Below, one piece after another: positions 1 to 5,036 of a stretch of 7,123 nt of DNA. Location of the stretch: contig JBHHYS010000110.1 in assembly GCA_046757645.1 (NCBI GenBank), positions 1 through 7,123 of the forward strand. The letters are read 5' to 3'. The notes beneath the pieces are model-generated. The model was not told the origin of the DNA, did no database searches, and saw only the letters and a list, made by a program, of their open reading frames with translations. The translations under genes were made by a program, and so were the position numbers. This DNA is from JBHHYS01 sp046757645 (lineage in GTDB: Bacteria > Acidobacteriota > Terriglobia > Acidiferrales > 2-02-FULL-67-57). Within the stretch, counting starts at the first letter, position 1, and each line of letters begins with the position of its first letter.

Positions 1-231
1 GACGCCGCCGCCATCCGGCGCGCCTGCGCCAGAAATTTCTTGATTGTTACCCCCGCTATCCGCCGCGCCGGGCGGCGCGGCGCCTGGGACCAAGCGCGCG
101 GCGGCACTGTTGCGGCGGCCATCCGCGCCGGCGCCGACTACGTGGTTGTGGGGCGCGCCATCATCGAGTCGCGCTCACCCGCCCGCGTGCTGGACGCGCT
201 GGCCGAGGAAGTGAGTACTGCCCTGCCCTAG
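1..231 (+). CDS. pyrF: Orotidine-5'-phosphate decarboxylase, C-terminal part (5' end outside window)
   Basis: OMP decarboxylase makes UMP from orotidine monophosphate in the last step of de novo pyrimidine synthesis, in the cytosol. Frame 1 is open from the first base, so the gene enters from the left. 76 residues remain of a protein that is usually about 230-280 long. Visible family marks are the strand ending in V-T-P-A-I-R (usually TPGIR), the following D-Q-x-R segment, and the closing barrel strand A-G-A-D-Y-V-V-V-G-R, whose last Gly-Arg binds the substrate phosphate. A TTG at 40 could be called a start, but the upstream residues in the same frame (D-A-A-A-I-R-R-A-C) fit the preceding helix of the family, so it is internal. 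The stop is TAG at 229-231. Codon use is strongly GC-rich, unlike the next two genes. No convincing terminator follows. Confidence 0.88.
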   Translation, partial: DAAAIRRACARNFLIVTPAIRRAGRRGAWDQARGGTVAAAIRAGADYVVVGRAIIESRSPARVLDALAEEVSTALP

Positions 232-243
232 CCCCTGCGGGAG

Positions 244-325
244 CTAGTATCCTAGTCGGTGGCGGACTATGCTAGAATTTGGCGGCCTTTTCGGGGGGCC
301 AGTAGTCACGACTCTAGTCTCCTAG
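244..325. promoter_or_regulatory. Paired CTAG-rich repeats flanking a promoter: candidate operator
   Basis: CTAG occurs five times in 82 bases (244, 252, 272, 314, 322). Four of these form two 12-base direct repeats, CTAGTATCCTAG (244-255) and CTAGTCTCCTAG (314-325), which match at 11 of 12 positions. They sit 70 bases apart, one on each side of the -10 element at 270-278. Each repeat holds two self-complementary CTAG half-sites 8 bases apart. This arrangement suits an operator for a repressor controlling the two-gene unit that follows. The repeats are seen directly; the operator role is inference. Confidence 0.45.
268..278 (+). promoter_or_regulatory. Extended -10 promoter element for the 266-residue protein/PIN unit
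   Basis: TATGCTAGAAT contains TAGAAT (273-278, one mismatch to TATAAT) preceded by TGC, which makes an extended -10. No good -35 hexamer lies 16-18 bases upstream, which is tolerable for extended -10 promoters. The predicted transcript start is near 285, leaving a leader of about 48 bases before the ATG at 333. The same 11 bases recur upstream of gatC. Confidence 0.5.
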
Positions 326-332
326 CACATAT

Positions 333-1133
333 ATGCCAAGAAGCTCCTTTCGAGTAAGTCTTGCCGGAAGCTCAGAAGACCTGGGCAAGGTGCGTTTCAA
401 TGACTTCCTTCAATTTCTAGGGAGCCTACGAGCTTGCCTGCACCGCTTGGACAGCTTTGTTTCTGAGAAAGATAAGCCTACAACCTACTATCGAATTGCA
501 GACCTCCGCAGTGGGAGCGCAACAATTGAAGTTGAGGCAGTTCCCGCACGAAAAGACGAAGATTATGCTGCGAGAGTCGTTGACATGTTCGTAGAAGGGG
601 TTGTTTGGCTCGAAGAAAAAGGGAAGGCCCCACCTGGGTTCGACAGACCGCTGCTTGAAGCATTCAAAGAATTAGCAAAACCGCTCCGTCGGAAAGTTGA
701 CAGAATTGAGCTGGGCCGTGGTCGCCTCAAAACCAAAATCTCAAAGCGAATCGAGGTGAACATTGAGCGAATAATTGGAGAGGACATCGTCTCTTCTGGC
801 TCCGTATCGGGCTACCTCGACGTCGTGAATGTACATGACAAGAACGCGTTTTTTATCTACCCGGTCGTCGGACCAACGAAGATCGAATGCTATTTCCCAG
901 ATGAGATTTTGGAAAAGGTCAAGGCTGGCATTAAGAGACACGTTGTCGCTGCTGGCACTCTCCGCTACAAGCATAATGAGGTCTTTCCGTACCGGGTTGA
1001 GGTTCAGGACCTAGATGTTTTCCCGCCGGAGGAAGAACTCCCGACACTAGAGAGTTTGCGTGGCGCAGCCCCTGGCATCACTGGGACCCTGGATTCTGTT
1101 GAGTTTGTTCGCAGGCTGCGGGATGCAGAGTAG
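333..1133 (+). CDS. Unrecognised two-domain protein, putative partner of the PIN protein
   Basis: I do not recognise a named family. The 266 residues look like two domains. Residues 1-115 are mixed alpha/beta, including R-S-G-S-A-T-I-E-V-E at 59-68. A basic linker at 118-143 is rich in Arg and Lys. Residues 155-231 show about five short beta-strand-like segments (157-167, 172-179, 182-188, 203-212, 220-230), resembling a small OB-like or barrel fold. The tail (236-266) contains L-R-G, a Pro/Gly turn, then S-V-E-F-V-R-R-L-R-D, which recalls the toxin-wrapping ends of small antitoxins. No signal peptide or membrane segment is visible. The start is the first ATG of the frame; no Shine-Dalgarno sequence precedes it. 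The end overlaps the PIN gene by 11 bases, implying co-translation. Codons such as ATA, TTA and AGA and a GC content near 50% set it apart from its neighbours. A role as antitoxin, immunity or RNA-binding partner is inference. Confidence 0.72.
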   Translation: MPRSSFRVSLAGSSEDLGKVRFNDFLQFLGSLRACLHRLDSFVSEKDKPTTYYRIADLRSGSATIEVEAVPARKDEDYAARVVDMFVEGVVWLEEKGKAPPGFDRPLLEAFKELAKPLRRKVDRIELGRGRLKTKISKRIEVNIERIIGEDIVSSGSVSGYLDVVNVHDKNAFFIYPVVGPTKIECYFPDEILEKVKAGIKRHVVAAGTLRYKHNEVFPYRVEVQDLDVFPPEEELPTLESLRGAAPGITGTLDSVEFVRRLRDAE

Positions 1134-1593
1134 GCGAAAATACTACTGGAACACAGATGTTTTTCTAGCTTGGCTCAAGGGAGAGCAAGGAAGAGTTGAG
1201 CTTGTAGAGGGCATCGTGTCTGAAGTCAACAAAGGCGTGGCGGTCATTGTGACTTCGGTCATTACAAGGACGGAGGTTTTCGAGGGTAATCTGGACAACA
1301 AGATGAGAAAGAATTTTAGACTGCTGATGGGAAGGCGCGATGTAACTGAAGTAAATGTAGACCCGGCAGTCGCCGACCTCGCCCGCGAGTTGAGGGAGCA
1401 CTGCAAAGCTAGAGGGGAAAGCCTAAAAACACCCGACGCCCAGCATCTTGCCACGGCAATCCTTCACAAAGTGGACGAGTTCCACACTTTTGACGACAAG
1501 CTGCTCAGATACAACGACAATATCGCTGGACATCCGATCCGCATTTGCAAACCACAGGCCAAGCAGCCACTCCTACCGCTGGGTTCAGATTAG
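1123..1593 (+). CDS. PIN-domain protein, VapC-like putative ribonuclease
   Basis: PIN domains are metal-dependent RNases that use a cluster of acidic residues; many are toxins (VapC) inhibited by a partner encoded just upstream. This protein has 156 residues, a typical PIN length. Motif I is Y-Y-W-N-T-D-V-F-L (7-15), motif II is the E in R-T-E-V-F-E-G (E51), motif III is T-P-D-A-Q-H-L-A-T-A (D105), and motif IV is T-F-D-D-K-L (D124, possibly D125). Unusually, the usual first catalytic Asp of motif I (D-T-N) is Asn10, and Asp appears two residues later (D12). The ATG at 1123 was chosen because it lies just before motif I, as is normal. A GTG at 1060 would add 21 residues with no family match inside the upstream gene. 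The gene overlaps the preceding stop by 11 bases, so it is probably translationally coupled and expressed from the promoter near 270. Base use is AT-richer than the flanks. RNase or toxin activity is inferred from the family. Confidence 0.82.
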   Translation: MQSRRKYYWNTDVFLAWLKGEQGRVELVEGIVSEVNKGVAVIVTSVITRTEVFEGNLDNKMRKNFRLLMGRRDVTEVNVDPAVADLARELREHCKARGESLKTPDAQHLATAILHKVDEFHTFDDKLLRYNDNIAGHPIRICKPQAKQPLLPLGSD

Positions 1594-1640
1594 GAAACAA
1601 GGGAGCTGGGCACAGCCTCGCCCGCCTTCCCCCGCCGCGC

Positions 1641-1646
1641 TACAAT
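1641..1646 (+). promoter_or_regulatory. Possible -10 element upstream of selB
   Basis: TACAAT has one mismatch to TATAAT and lies in the 83-base gap between the PIN gene and selB. It would start transcription near 1653, about 24 bases before the selB ATG. No -35 match is visible at the normal spacing, so support is moderate. Confidence 0.4.
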
Positions 1647-1676
1647 AGTTGTTTGCGGTTTGCGTAGGGCGCTCCA

Positions 1677-3602
1677 ATGAAGCACGTCATTGTCGGCACC
1701 GCCGGTCACATTGACCACGGCAAGTCCGCCCTGGTCGAGGCGCTGACCGGGACCGACCCCGACCGCTGGGAAGAAGAAAAGCGCCGCGGCATTACCATTG
1801 ATCTGGGCTTTGCCCACCTGGACCTGCCCCCGGAAAGCGAGGCCGAGGACAGCGTGCGCCTGGGGTTCGTGGACGTTCCCGGCCACGAGCGCTTTGTGAA
1901 GAATATGCTGGCGGGGGTGGGGGGGATTGACCTGGTGCTGCTGGTGATTGCCGCCGACGAATCCATCAAGCCCCAAACCCGCGAACACTTCGACATCTGC
2001 CGCCTGCTGGGCATCTCGCGGGGACTGACCGTAGTGACCAAGGCCGACCTGGTTGAAGCTGAGGTGCTCGAGCTGGTGCGCCTGGAAACGGAAGAATTCC
2101 TCAAGGGGTCGTTTCTCCACGCGGCGCCCATCGTCCCGGTGAGCAGCAAGACAGGCGCGGGGCTCGACCGCCTGCGAGAAGAACTCCAGCGCGTCGCGGC
2201 GAGCACGCCCGCTAAAGACTCCTCCCACTACTTCCGCCTGCCCATCGACCGCGCCTTCGTGATGAAAGGGTTCGGGACCGTGGTCACCGGCACGCTGATG
2301 GCGGGCAGCATTGGCAAGGACGAAGAGGTGGAGGTCTTTCCGGGGCGGCGCCGGCTGCGGGTGCGCGGCATTCAAGTGCACAACCAGGGGGTGGAGCGCG
2401 CCTACGCCGGCCAGCGCACGGCGCTGAACTTGGCCGGGGTGGAAACGGGGGCGCTCGAACGGGGGATGGTGCTCACCGTCCCCAAGCTCTTCGACGCCAG
2501 CGAGCGCGTGGACGTGCGGCTCACCCTATTGTCCTCTGCCCGCCCGCTCAAGGATGGCGCGCGCGTCCGTTTTCACCAGGGAGCGGCGGAGATCATCGCG
2601 GAAGTCCGCCTGCTCGACCGGGCGCGGCTCGAACCCGGCAGCCAGGCGTACGCGCAGCTTCGCCTGCGCGCCCCGGCGCTGCTGCTGCCGGATGACCGCT
2701 TCATCATCCGCCAGTTCTCTCCGGTGATCACCATCGGCGGCGGGCGCATCCTGGATACCCGGGCGGGCCGGCACAAACGCAACGACCCGGCGCTGCTCGC
2801 TTACCTGGAAACGCTGAGCGGCGGCAACCGCGAGAGCATCCTGGAAGCACGCGTGGCGCGTGCGCCGCTGGGGGCGCTGGAGGAGGGGCAGCTAGCGGCG
2901 TGTACCCCCTGGCGGCCAGTGGATCTGCGCGCTGCCCTCGAGACGCTGCTCGCCGCGGGTAAGCTCCGCCGGGTGGCCAGGCAACCGCTCACCCTGGCCA
3001 GCCCCGCCCGCTTGGCCGAACTCAGCGCCCGCACCCGCGCCGCCATTGAAGCTTTCCACGAAAAGGAACCTCTGCTCGAAGGCATCCCCAAAGAAGAGTT
3101 GAAGGAACGCCTCTTCGCGCACGCCCCGGCGGGGCTCTTCGAGGCGGTGGTCGAGGAGCTGACGTCCGCCGGCCAACTCACGCTGGCGGGAGACAGGGTC
3201 AAACATGCCGGGCGCCAGGTGACGCTGAGTCGGGAAGAGGCGGAAGCCAAGCAGACGATCGAACAGGCCTTCGGGCGCGCCGGCTTGACAGTCCCGGGGG
3301 TCAAGCAGGTGCTGGGCCAAGCAGGGGTGGAAGCGAAGCGGGCCCAGAAAATCATCCAGATCCTGCTGCGGGAGAAGGTGTTGGTCAAGGTGAGCGAGGA
3401 GTTGCTGTTTCACCGCGCGGCCCTGGCGCGGATGCCGGAGCTGCTGCGCGGCTACAAGCAGAAGAAGGGCGAGCGCCTCTCCGTCCCCGCCTTCAAAGAG
3501 CTGACCGGGGTGACGCGGAAGTATGCGATTCCGTTGCTCGAGTACCTGGATCGGCAGCGCCTCACCCGGCGGGTGGGCAACGAGCGGCTGATTCTGCTCT
3601 AG
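1677..3602 (+). CDS. selB: Selenocysteine-specific translation elongation factor SelB
   Basis: SelB is the EF-Tu relative that delivers Sec-tRNA(Sec) to ribosomes at in-frame UGA codons marked by a SECIS hairpin in the mRNA. Its 641 residues are normal for the family. GTPase motifs are clear: G1 G-T-A-G-H-I-D-H-G-K-S (7-17), G2 with T40 in R-R-G-I-T-I-D-L-G-F, G3 D-V-P-G-H (66-70), G4 T-K-A-D (121-124, the form usual in SelB instead of NKxD), and G5 near S156-S157-K158. EF-Tu-like beta-barrel domains follow to about residue 370, including the barrel segment M-K-G-F-G-T-V-V-T-G. The final 240 or so residues are the winged-helix repeats that bind SECIS RNA, ending in L-L-E-Y-L-D-R-Q-R. The ATG fits the family N-terminus exactly; its ribosome site is weak (AGGG nearby). 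selA, selC and selD are not in the window. Its presence implies that the organism decodes selenocysteine. Confidence 0.95.
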   Translation: MKHVIVGTAGHIDHGKSALVEALTGTDPDRWEEEKRRGITIDLGFAHLDLPPESEAEDSVRLGFVDVPGHERFVKNMLAGVGGIDLVLLVIAADESIKPQTREHFDICRLLGISRGLTVVTKADLVEAEVLELVRLETEEFLKGSFLHAAPIVPVSSKTGAGLDRLREELQRVAASTPAKDSSHYFRLPIDRAFVMKGFGTVVTGTLMAGSIGKDEEVEVFPGRRRLRVRGIQVHNQGVERAYAGQRTALNLAGVETGALERGMVLTVPKLFDASERVDVRLTLLSSARPLKDGARVRFHQGAAEIIAEVRLLDRARLEPGSQAYAQLRLRAPALLLPDDRFIIRQFSPVITIGGGRILDTRAGRHKRNDPALLAYLETLSGGNRESILEARVARAPLGALEEGQLAACTPWRPVDLRAALETLLAAGKLRRVARQPLTLASPARLAELSARTRAAIEAFHEKEPLLEGIPKEELKERLFAHAPAGLFEAVVEELTSAGQLTLAGDRVKHAGRQVTLSREEAEAKQTIEQAFGRAGLTVPGVKQVLGQAGVEAKRAQKIIQILLREKVLVKVSEELLFHRAALARMPELLRGYKQKKGERLSVPAFKELTGVTRKYAIPLLEYLDRQRLTRRVGNERLILL

Positions 3603-3616
3603 CGGCGCGATTTCAT

Positions 3617-3645
3617 TTGACTCCCCGCACACCCAAGCCTAGAAT
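3617..3645 (+). promoter_or_regulatory. Promoter of tatA, with both hexamers
   Basis: TTGACT (3617-3622) and TAGAAT (3640-3645) each have one mismatch to the sigma-70-type consensus and are separated by an ideal 17 bases. The predicted start is near 3652, immediately before or at the Shine-Dalgarno sequence GAGGAG (3652-3657), so the leader would be only about 14 bases. This is the best-formed promoter in the window. Confidence 0.65.
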
Positions 3646-3665
3646 CGCTCTGAGGAGTGACGACC

Positions 3666-3848
3666 ATGGGCCGAATCGGCCTGACGGAAATCCTGATCAT
3701 CGCTTTTATCCTGCTGCTGCTCTTCGGCGCCACCCGCATCCCGGAGATGATGCGGGGGCTGGCCCGCGGCCTGCGCGGCTTCAAGGAAGAAATGAAGGCG
3801 GAAAGCAAGCCCGAAGAGCAGCCGGAAGAAAAGCCGAAGACGAACTGA
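3666..3848 (+). CDS. tatA: Twin-arginine translocase subunit, TatA/TatE family
   Basis: TatA subunits assemble in the inner membrane into the pore through which folded proteins with twin-arginine signals are exported. The 60-residue protein has the standard plan: a short polar N-terminus, one hydrophobic segment (about residues 9-21), the hinge F20-G21, the A-T-R-I-P-E turn, an amphipathic helix (about 27-44) and a charged tail rich in Glu, Lys and Pro. Glu8 just before the membrane helix is more typical of TatB, but the length and tail fit TatA. The start is the ATG at 3666, 8 bases after the strong GAGGAG at 3652-3657. The in-frame GTG at 3657 overlaps that site and would add only three residues. 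No tatB or tatC is adjacent. The stop faces that of maf 4 bases away with no terminator between them. Confidence 0.9.
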   Translation: MGRIGLTEILIIAFILLLLFGATRIPEMMRGLARGLRGFKEEMKAESKPEEQPEEKPKTN

Positions 3849-3852
3849 CCCC

Positions 3853-4434
3853 CTAGCCCCTCTCCCACTCCCGCAGCAGGCGGTCCACCAGCGCCACCGG
3901 CAAACCCATGATGTTGAAGTAGCAACCTTCCACCCGAGTGACAAAGCGCCCGGCGCGTCCCTGCACCGCGTAGGCGCCGGCTTTATCCAGTGGCTCGCCG
4001 CTGGCCACATAGGCATCGATTTCCTGCCGGGTGAGCGGGCGAAAGAAGACCCGGGTGAGCTCGTGGGCGAGGGTGCGGCGCGGGGTCCCCGGGGCGGCCA
4101 GCGCCACCCCGGTGATTACCTCGTGCGCCCTTCCAGAGAGTTTCTCGAGCATTGCGGCGGCTTCTTCCGGGGAGCGGGGCTTGCCCAGCACTCTGGCGTC
4201 CACCACCACCAGCGTGTCCGCCGCCAGCACCACCACATCATCCTCCGGGCCGAATCGCTTCACTACTTCTTCCGCTTTCTCTCCGGCCGTGCGCTCGGCC
4301 AGGGCGGCGGGACGGTCGTCATCTCCGCTGTAGTACTCGTCCACCCGGCTGGGAACAACCTCAAAGAGGAAGCCAGCGTTGCGCAGGACTTCGCGCCGGC
4401 GGGGCGAGGCGGAGGCCAGAATGAGCCGCTTCAT
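3853..4434 (-). CDS. maf: Maf-family nucleoside triphosphate pyrophosphatase (YhdE-like)
   Basis: Maf proteins hydrolyse non-canonical or surplus nucleoside triphosphates to monophosphate and pyrophosphate; YhdE-type members prefer dTTP and UTP, and some members have been linked to arrest of cell division. The 193 residues match the usual length. Visible motifs are L-A-S-A-S-P-R-R (6-13) at the N-terminus, V-D-E near 31-33, A-A-D-T (71-74) with the catalytic-type Asp73, G-K-P (84-86), G-E-P-L-D-K-A-G-A-Y-A-V-Q-G (146-159) and a final N-I-M-G-L-P-V. The D-K-A-G-A-Y-A-V-Q-G form supports the dTTP/UTP subgroup. The start is the ATG at 4434-4432. The frame stays open upstream to 4602, but those 56 extra residues have no family match and cross the promoter. 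A consensus -10 lies just 14 bases before this ATG, so the transcript should be almost leaderless. The gene is convergent with tatA and divergent from gatC. Confidence 0.92.
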   Translation of the reverse strand: MKRLILASASPRRREVLRNAGFLFEVVPSRVDEYYSGDDDRPAALAERTAGEKAEEVVKRFGPEDDVVVLAADTLVVVDARVLGKPRSPEEAAAMLEKLSGRAHEVITGVALAAPGTPRRTLAHELTRVFFRPLTRQEIDAYVASGEPLDKAGAYAVQGRAGRFVTRVEGCYFNIMGLPVALVDRLLREWERG

Positions 4435-4447
4435 CGCGGTGAAGCTG

Positions 4448-4453
4448 ATTATA
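4448..4453 (-). promoter_or_regulatory. Consensus -10 (TATAAT) for maf, nearly leaderless
   Basis: The minus strand reads TATAAT at 4453-4448, a perfect -10. No clear -35 is seen upstream. Transcription should begin about 7 bases later, near 4441, leaving only 6-8 bases before the maf ATG at 4434. No Shine-Dalgarno sequence is present in that short leader. Confidence 0.55.
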
Positions 4454-4521
4454 CGCTGTCGAGTGGGCGGATCGCAGCAGAGCGGAGGGAGGCACGGTGC
4501 CGGAGGTGCCCATTTCGTGGG

Positions 4522-4532
4522 TATGCTAGAAT
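4522..4532 (+). promoter_or_regulatory. Extended -10 promoter element for gatC-gatA
   Basis: TATGCTAGAAT is identical to the element at 268-278: TAGAAT (4527-4532) preceded by TGC. It has no clear -35. Transcription would start near 4539 and give a leader of about 90 bases before gatC that includes the hairpin at 4562-4578. Confidence 0.5.
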
Positions 4533-4550
4533 CAGGGCGCCTGGGGCGAC

Positions 4551-4578
4551 AAAAAAACGCGGCCCCGCAAGGCGGGGC
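4551..4578. other. A7 tract plus GC-rich hairpin in the gatC leader
   Basis: Seven A (4551-4557) and CGCG precede a perfect 7-base-pair hairpin, GCCCCGC / AAG / GCGGGGC (4562-4578). Read rightwards it is a structured part of the gatC leader with no U-tract after it. Read leftwards it is followed by CGCG then seven T, a mediocre intrinsic terminator that could insulate maf from antisense transcription. Confidence 0.4.
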
Positions 4579-4628
4579 TCTTCCCAACTCGACTTTTCGC
4601 ACCGCTCCCGGACTGAGCTTTTACGCAG

Positions 4629-4928
4629 ATGAAGATAACGCGCAAAGATGTGGAGCACGTCGCCGCGCTCGCCCACCTCGAACTCACGCCGGATGAGCTG
4701 GAGCGCATGCAGCAGCAGCTCGACGCTATCCTGGGCTACATGGACAAGTTGAATGAGCTGGACACGGCTGCGAGCGAGCCAATGGCGCAAGTGCTGGCCG
4801 AATCGCGTCCCGACGCCGGCTTACGCGGGGACGCTCCGCGCCCCGGCCTGGAACGGGCCGACGCCCTGGCCGCCGCCCCGGACAAGGACTCGAGTTACGT
4901 CAAAGTCCCCAAGGTGATCGAGCGCTAG
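4629..4928 (+). CDS. gatC: Asp/Glu-tRNA(Asn/Gln) amidotransferase subunit C
   Basis: GatC is the small scaffold of the GatCAB complex, which converts Glu-tRNA(Gln) and/or Asp-tRNA(Asn) to the amide form. It wraps around GatA and stabilises its contact with GatB. The 99 residues match the family size. The N-terminus shows the conserved helix pattern M-K-I-T-R-K-D-V-E-H-V-A-A-L-A-H-L-E-L, then an acidic helix with Q-L-D-A-I-L-G-Y-M-D-K-L-N-E-L-D. The Arg-Pro-Asp turn, and P-D-K-D-S-S-Y-V-K-V-P-K-V-I close to the end, are also typical. The ATG starts directly at the family N-terminus; the ribosome-binding site is weak. It is followed by gatA after an unusually long gap of 108 bases. Confidence 0.95.
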   Translation: MKITRKDVEHVAALAHLELTPDELERMQQQLDAILGYMDKLNELDTAASEPMAQVLAESRPDAGLRGDAPRPGLERADALAAAPDKDSSYVKVPKVIER

Positions 4929-4948
4929 GTTGACCGCCCCAGCGGCAG

Positions 4949-4987
4949 GGGCCGTTGGGCTGGACTGTGAGGGCCGCTGGGCTGGAC
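4949..4987 (+). repeat. Tandem 17-base imperfect direct repeat in the gatC-gatA gap
   Basis: GGGCCGTTGGGCTGGAC (4949-4965) and GGGCCGCTGGGCTGGAC (4971-4987) differ at one base and repeat with a 22-base period. Within each, GGGCTGGAC can pair (8 of 9) with GTCCAACCC at 5001-5009, so the two copies could compete for the same partner. Confidence 0.6.
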
Positions 4988-5006
4988 CATGAAGTCTAAT
5001 GTCCAA

Positions 5007-5028
5007 CCCGGTGGCTCCGGCCACCGGG
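5007..5028. repeat. Inverted repeat (hairpin) directly upstream of gatA
   Basis: CCCGGTGG (5007-5014) pairs perfectly over 8 bases with CCACCGGG (5021-5028) around a CTCCGG loop, ending 8 bases before the gatA ATG. There is no T-run, so it is not a standard terminator. It overlaps by three bases the segment that could instead pair with the upstream tandem repeats. Confidence 0.55.
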
Positions 5029-5036
5029 GTCTGTAG

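Noticed and set aside
40..231. Stand-alone 63-residue gene starting at TTG 40
   Set aside because: The frame is open to base 1 and the upstream residues continue the PyrF fold, so TTG 40 is an internal codon of a truncated gene.
229..260. Terminator after pyrF (GCCCCTGCGGGAGC)
   Set aside because: Only a three-base stem forms and there is no T-run.
285..302. Hairpin GGCC...GGCC in the leader of the accessory block
   Set aside because: It has four GC pairs plus G-U wobbles only; too weak to call a regulatory structure.
1060..1122. Longer PIN protein starting at GTG 1060
   Set aside because: The extra 21 residues lie inside the upstream gene and do not match PIN N-termini; ATG 1123 precedes motif I at the normal distance.
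1590..2381. Long minus-strand open frame opposite the start of selB
   Set aside because: It mirrors the GC-rich third positions of selB; its translation is rich in His, Gln, Arg and Ala with no domain pattern.
2892..3632. Long minus-strand open frame opposite the end of selB
   Set aside because: It is an antisense shadow of a well-supported gene in a high-GC region, with no recognisable motif or ribosome site.
3846..3848. The TGA of tatA as a selenocysteine codon, given selB nearby
   Set aside because: TatA is complete at this codon; reading through gives only a few residues before an in-frame stop or nonsense, and no Cys is expected there.
4435..4602. Maf extended upstream to 4602
   Set aside because: The added residues have no family resemblance and would cross the TATAAT promoter; the Maf N-terminus M-K-R-L-I-L-A-S-A-S starts at 4434.
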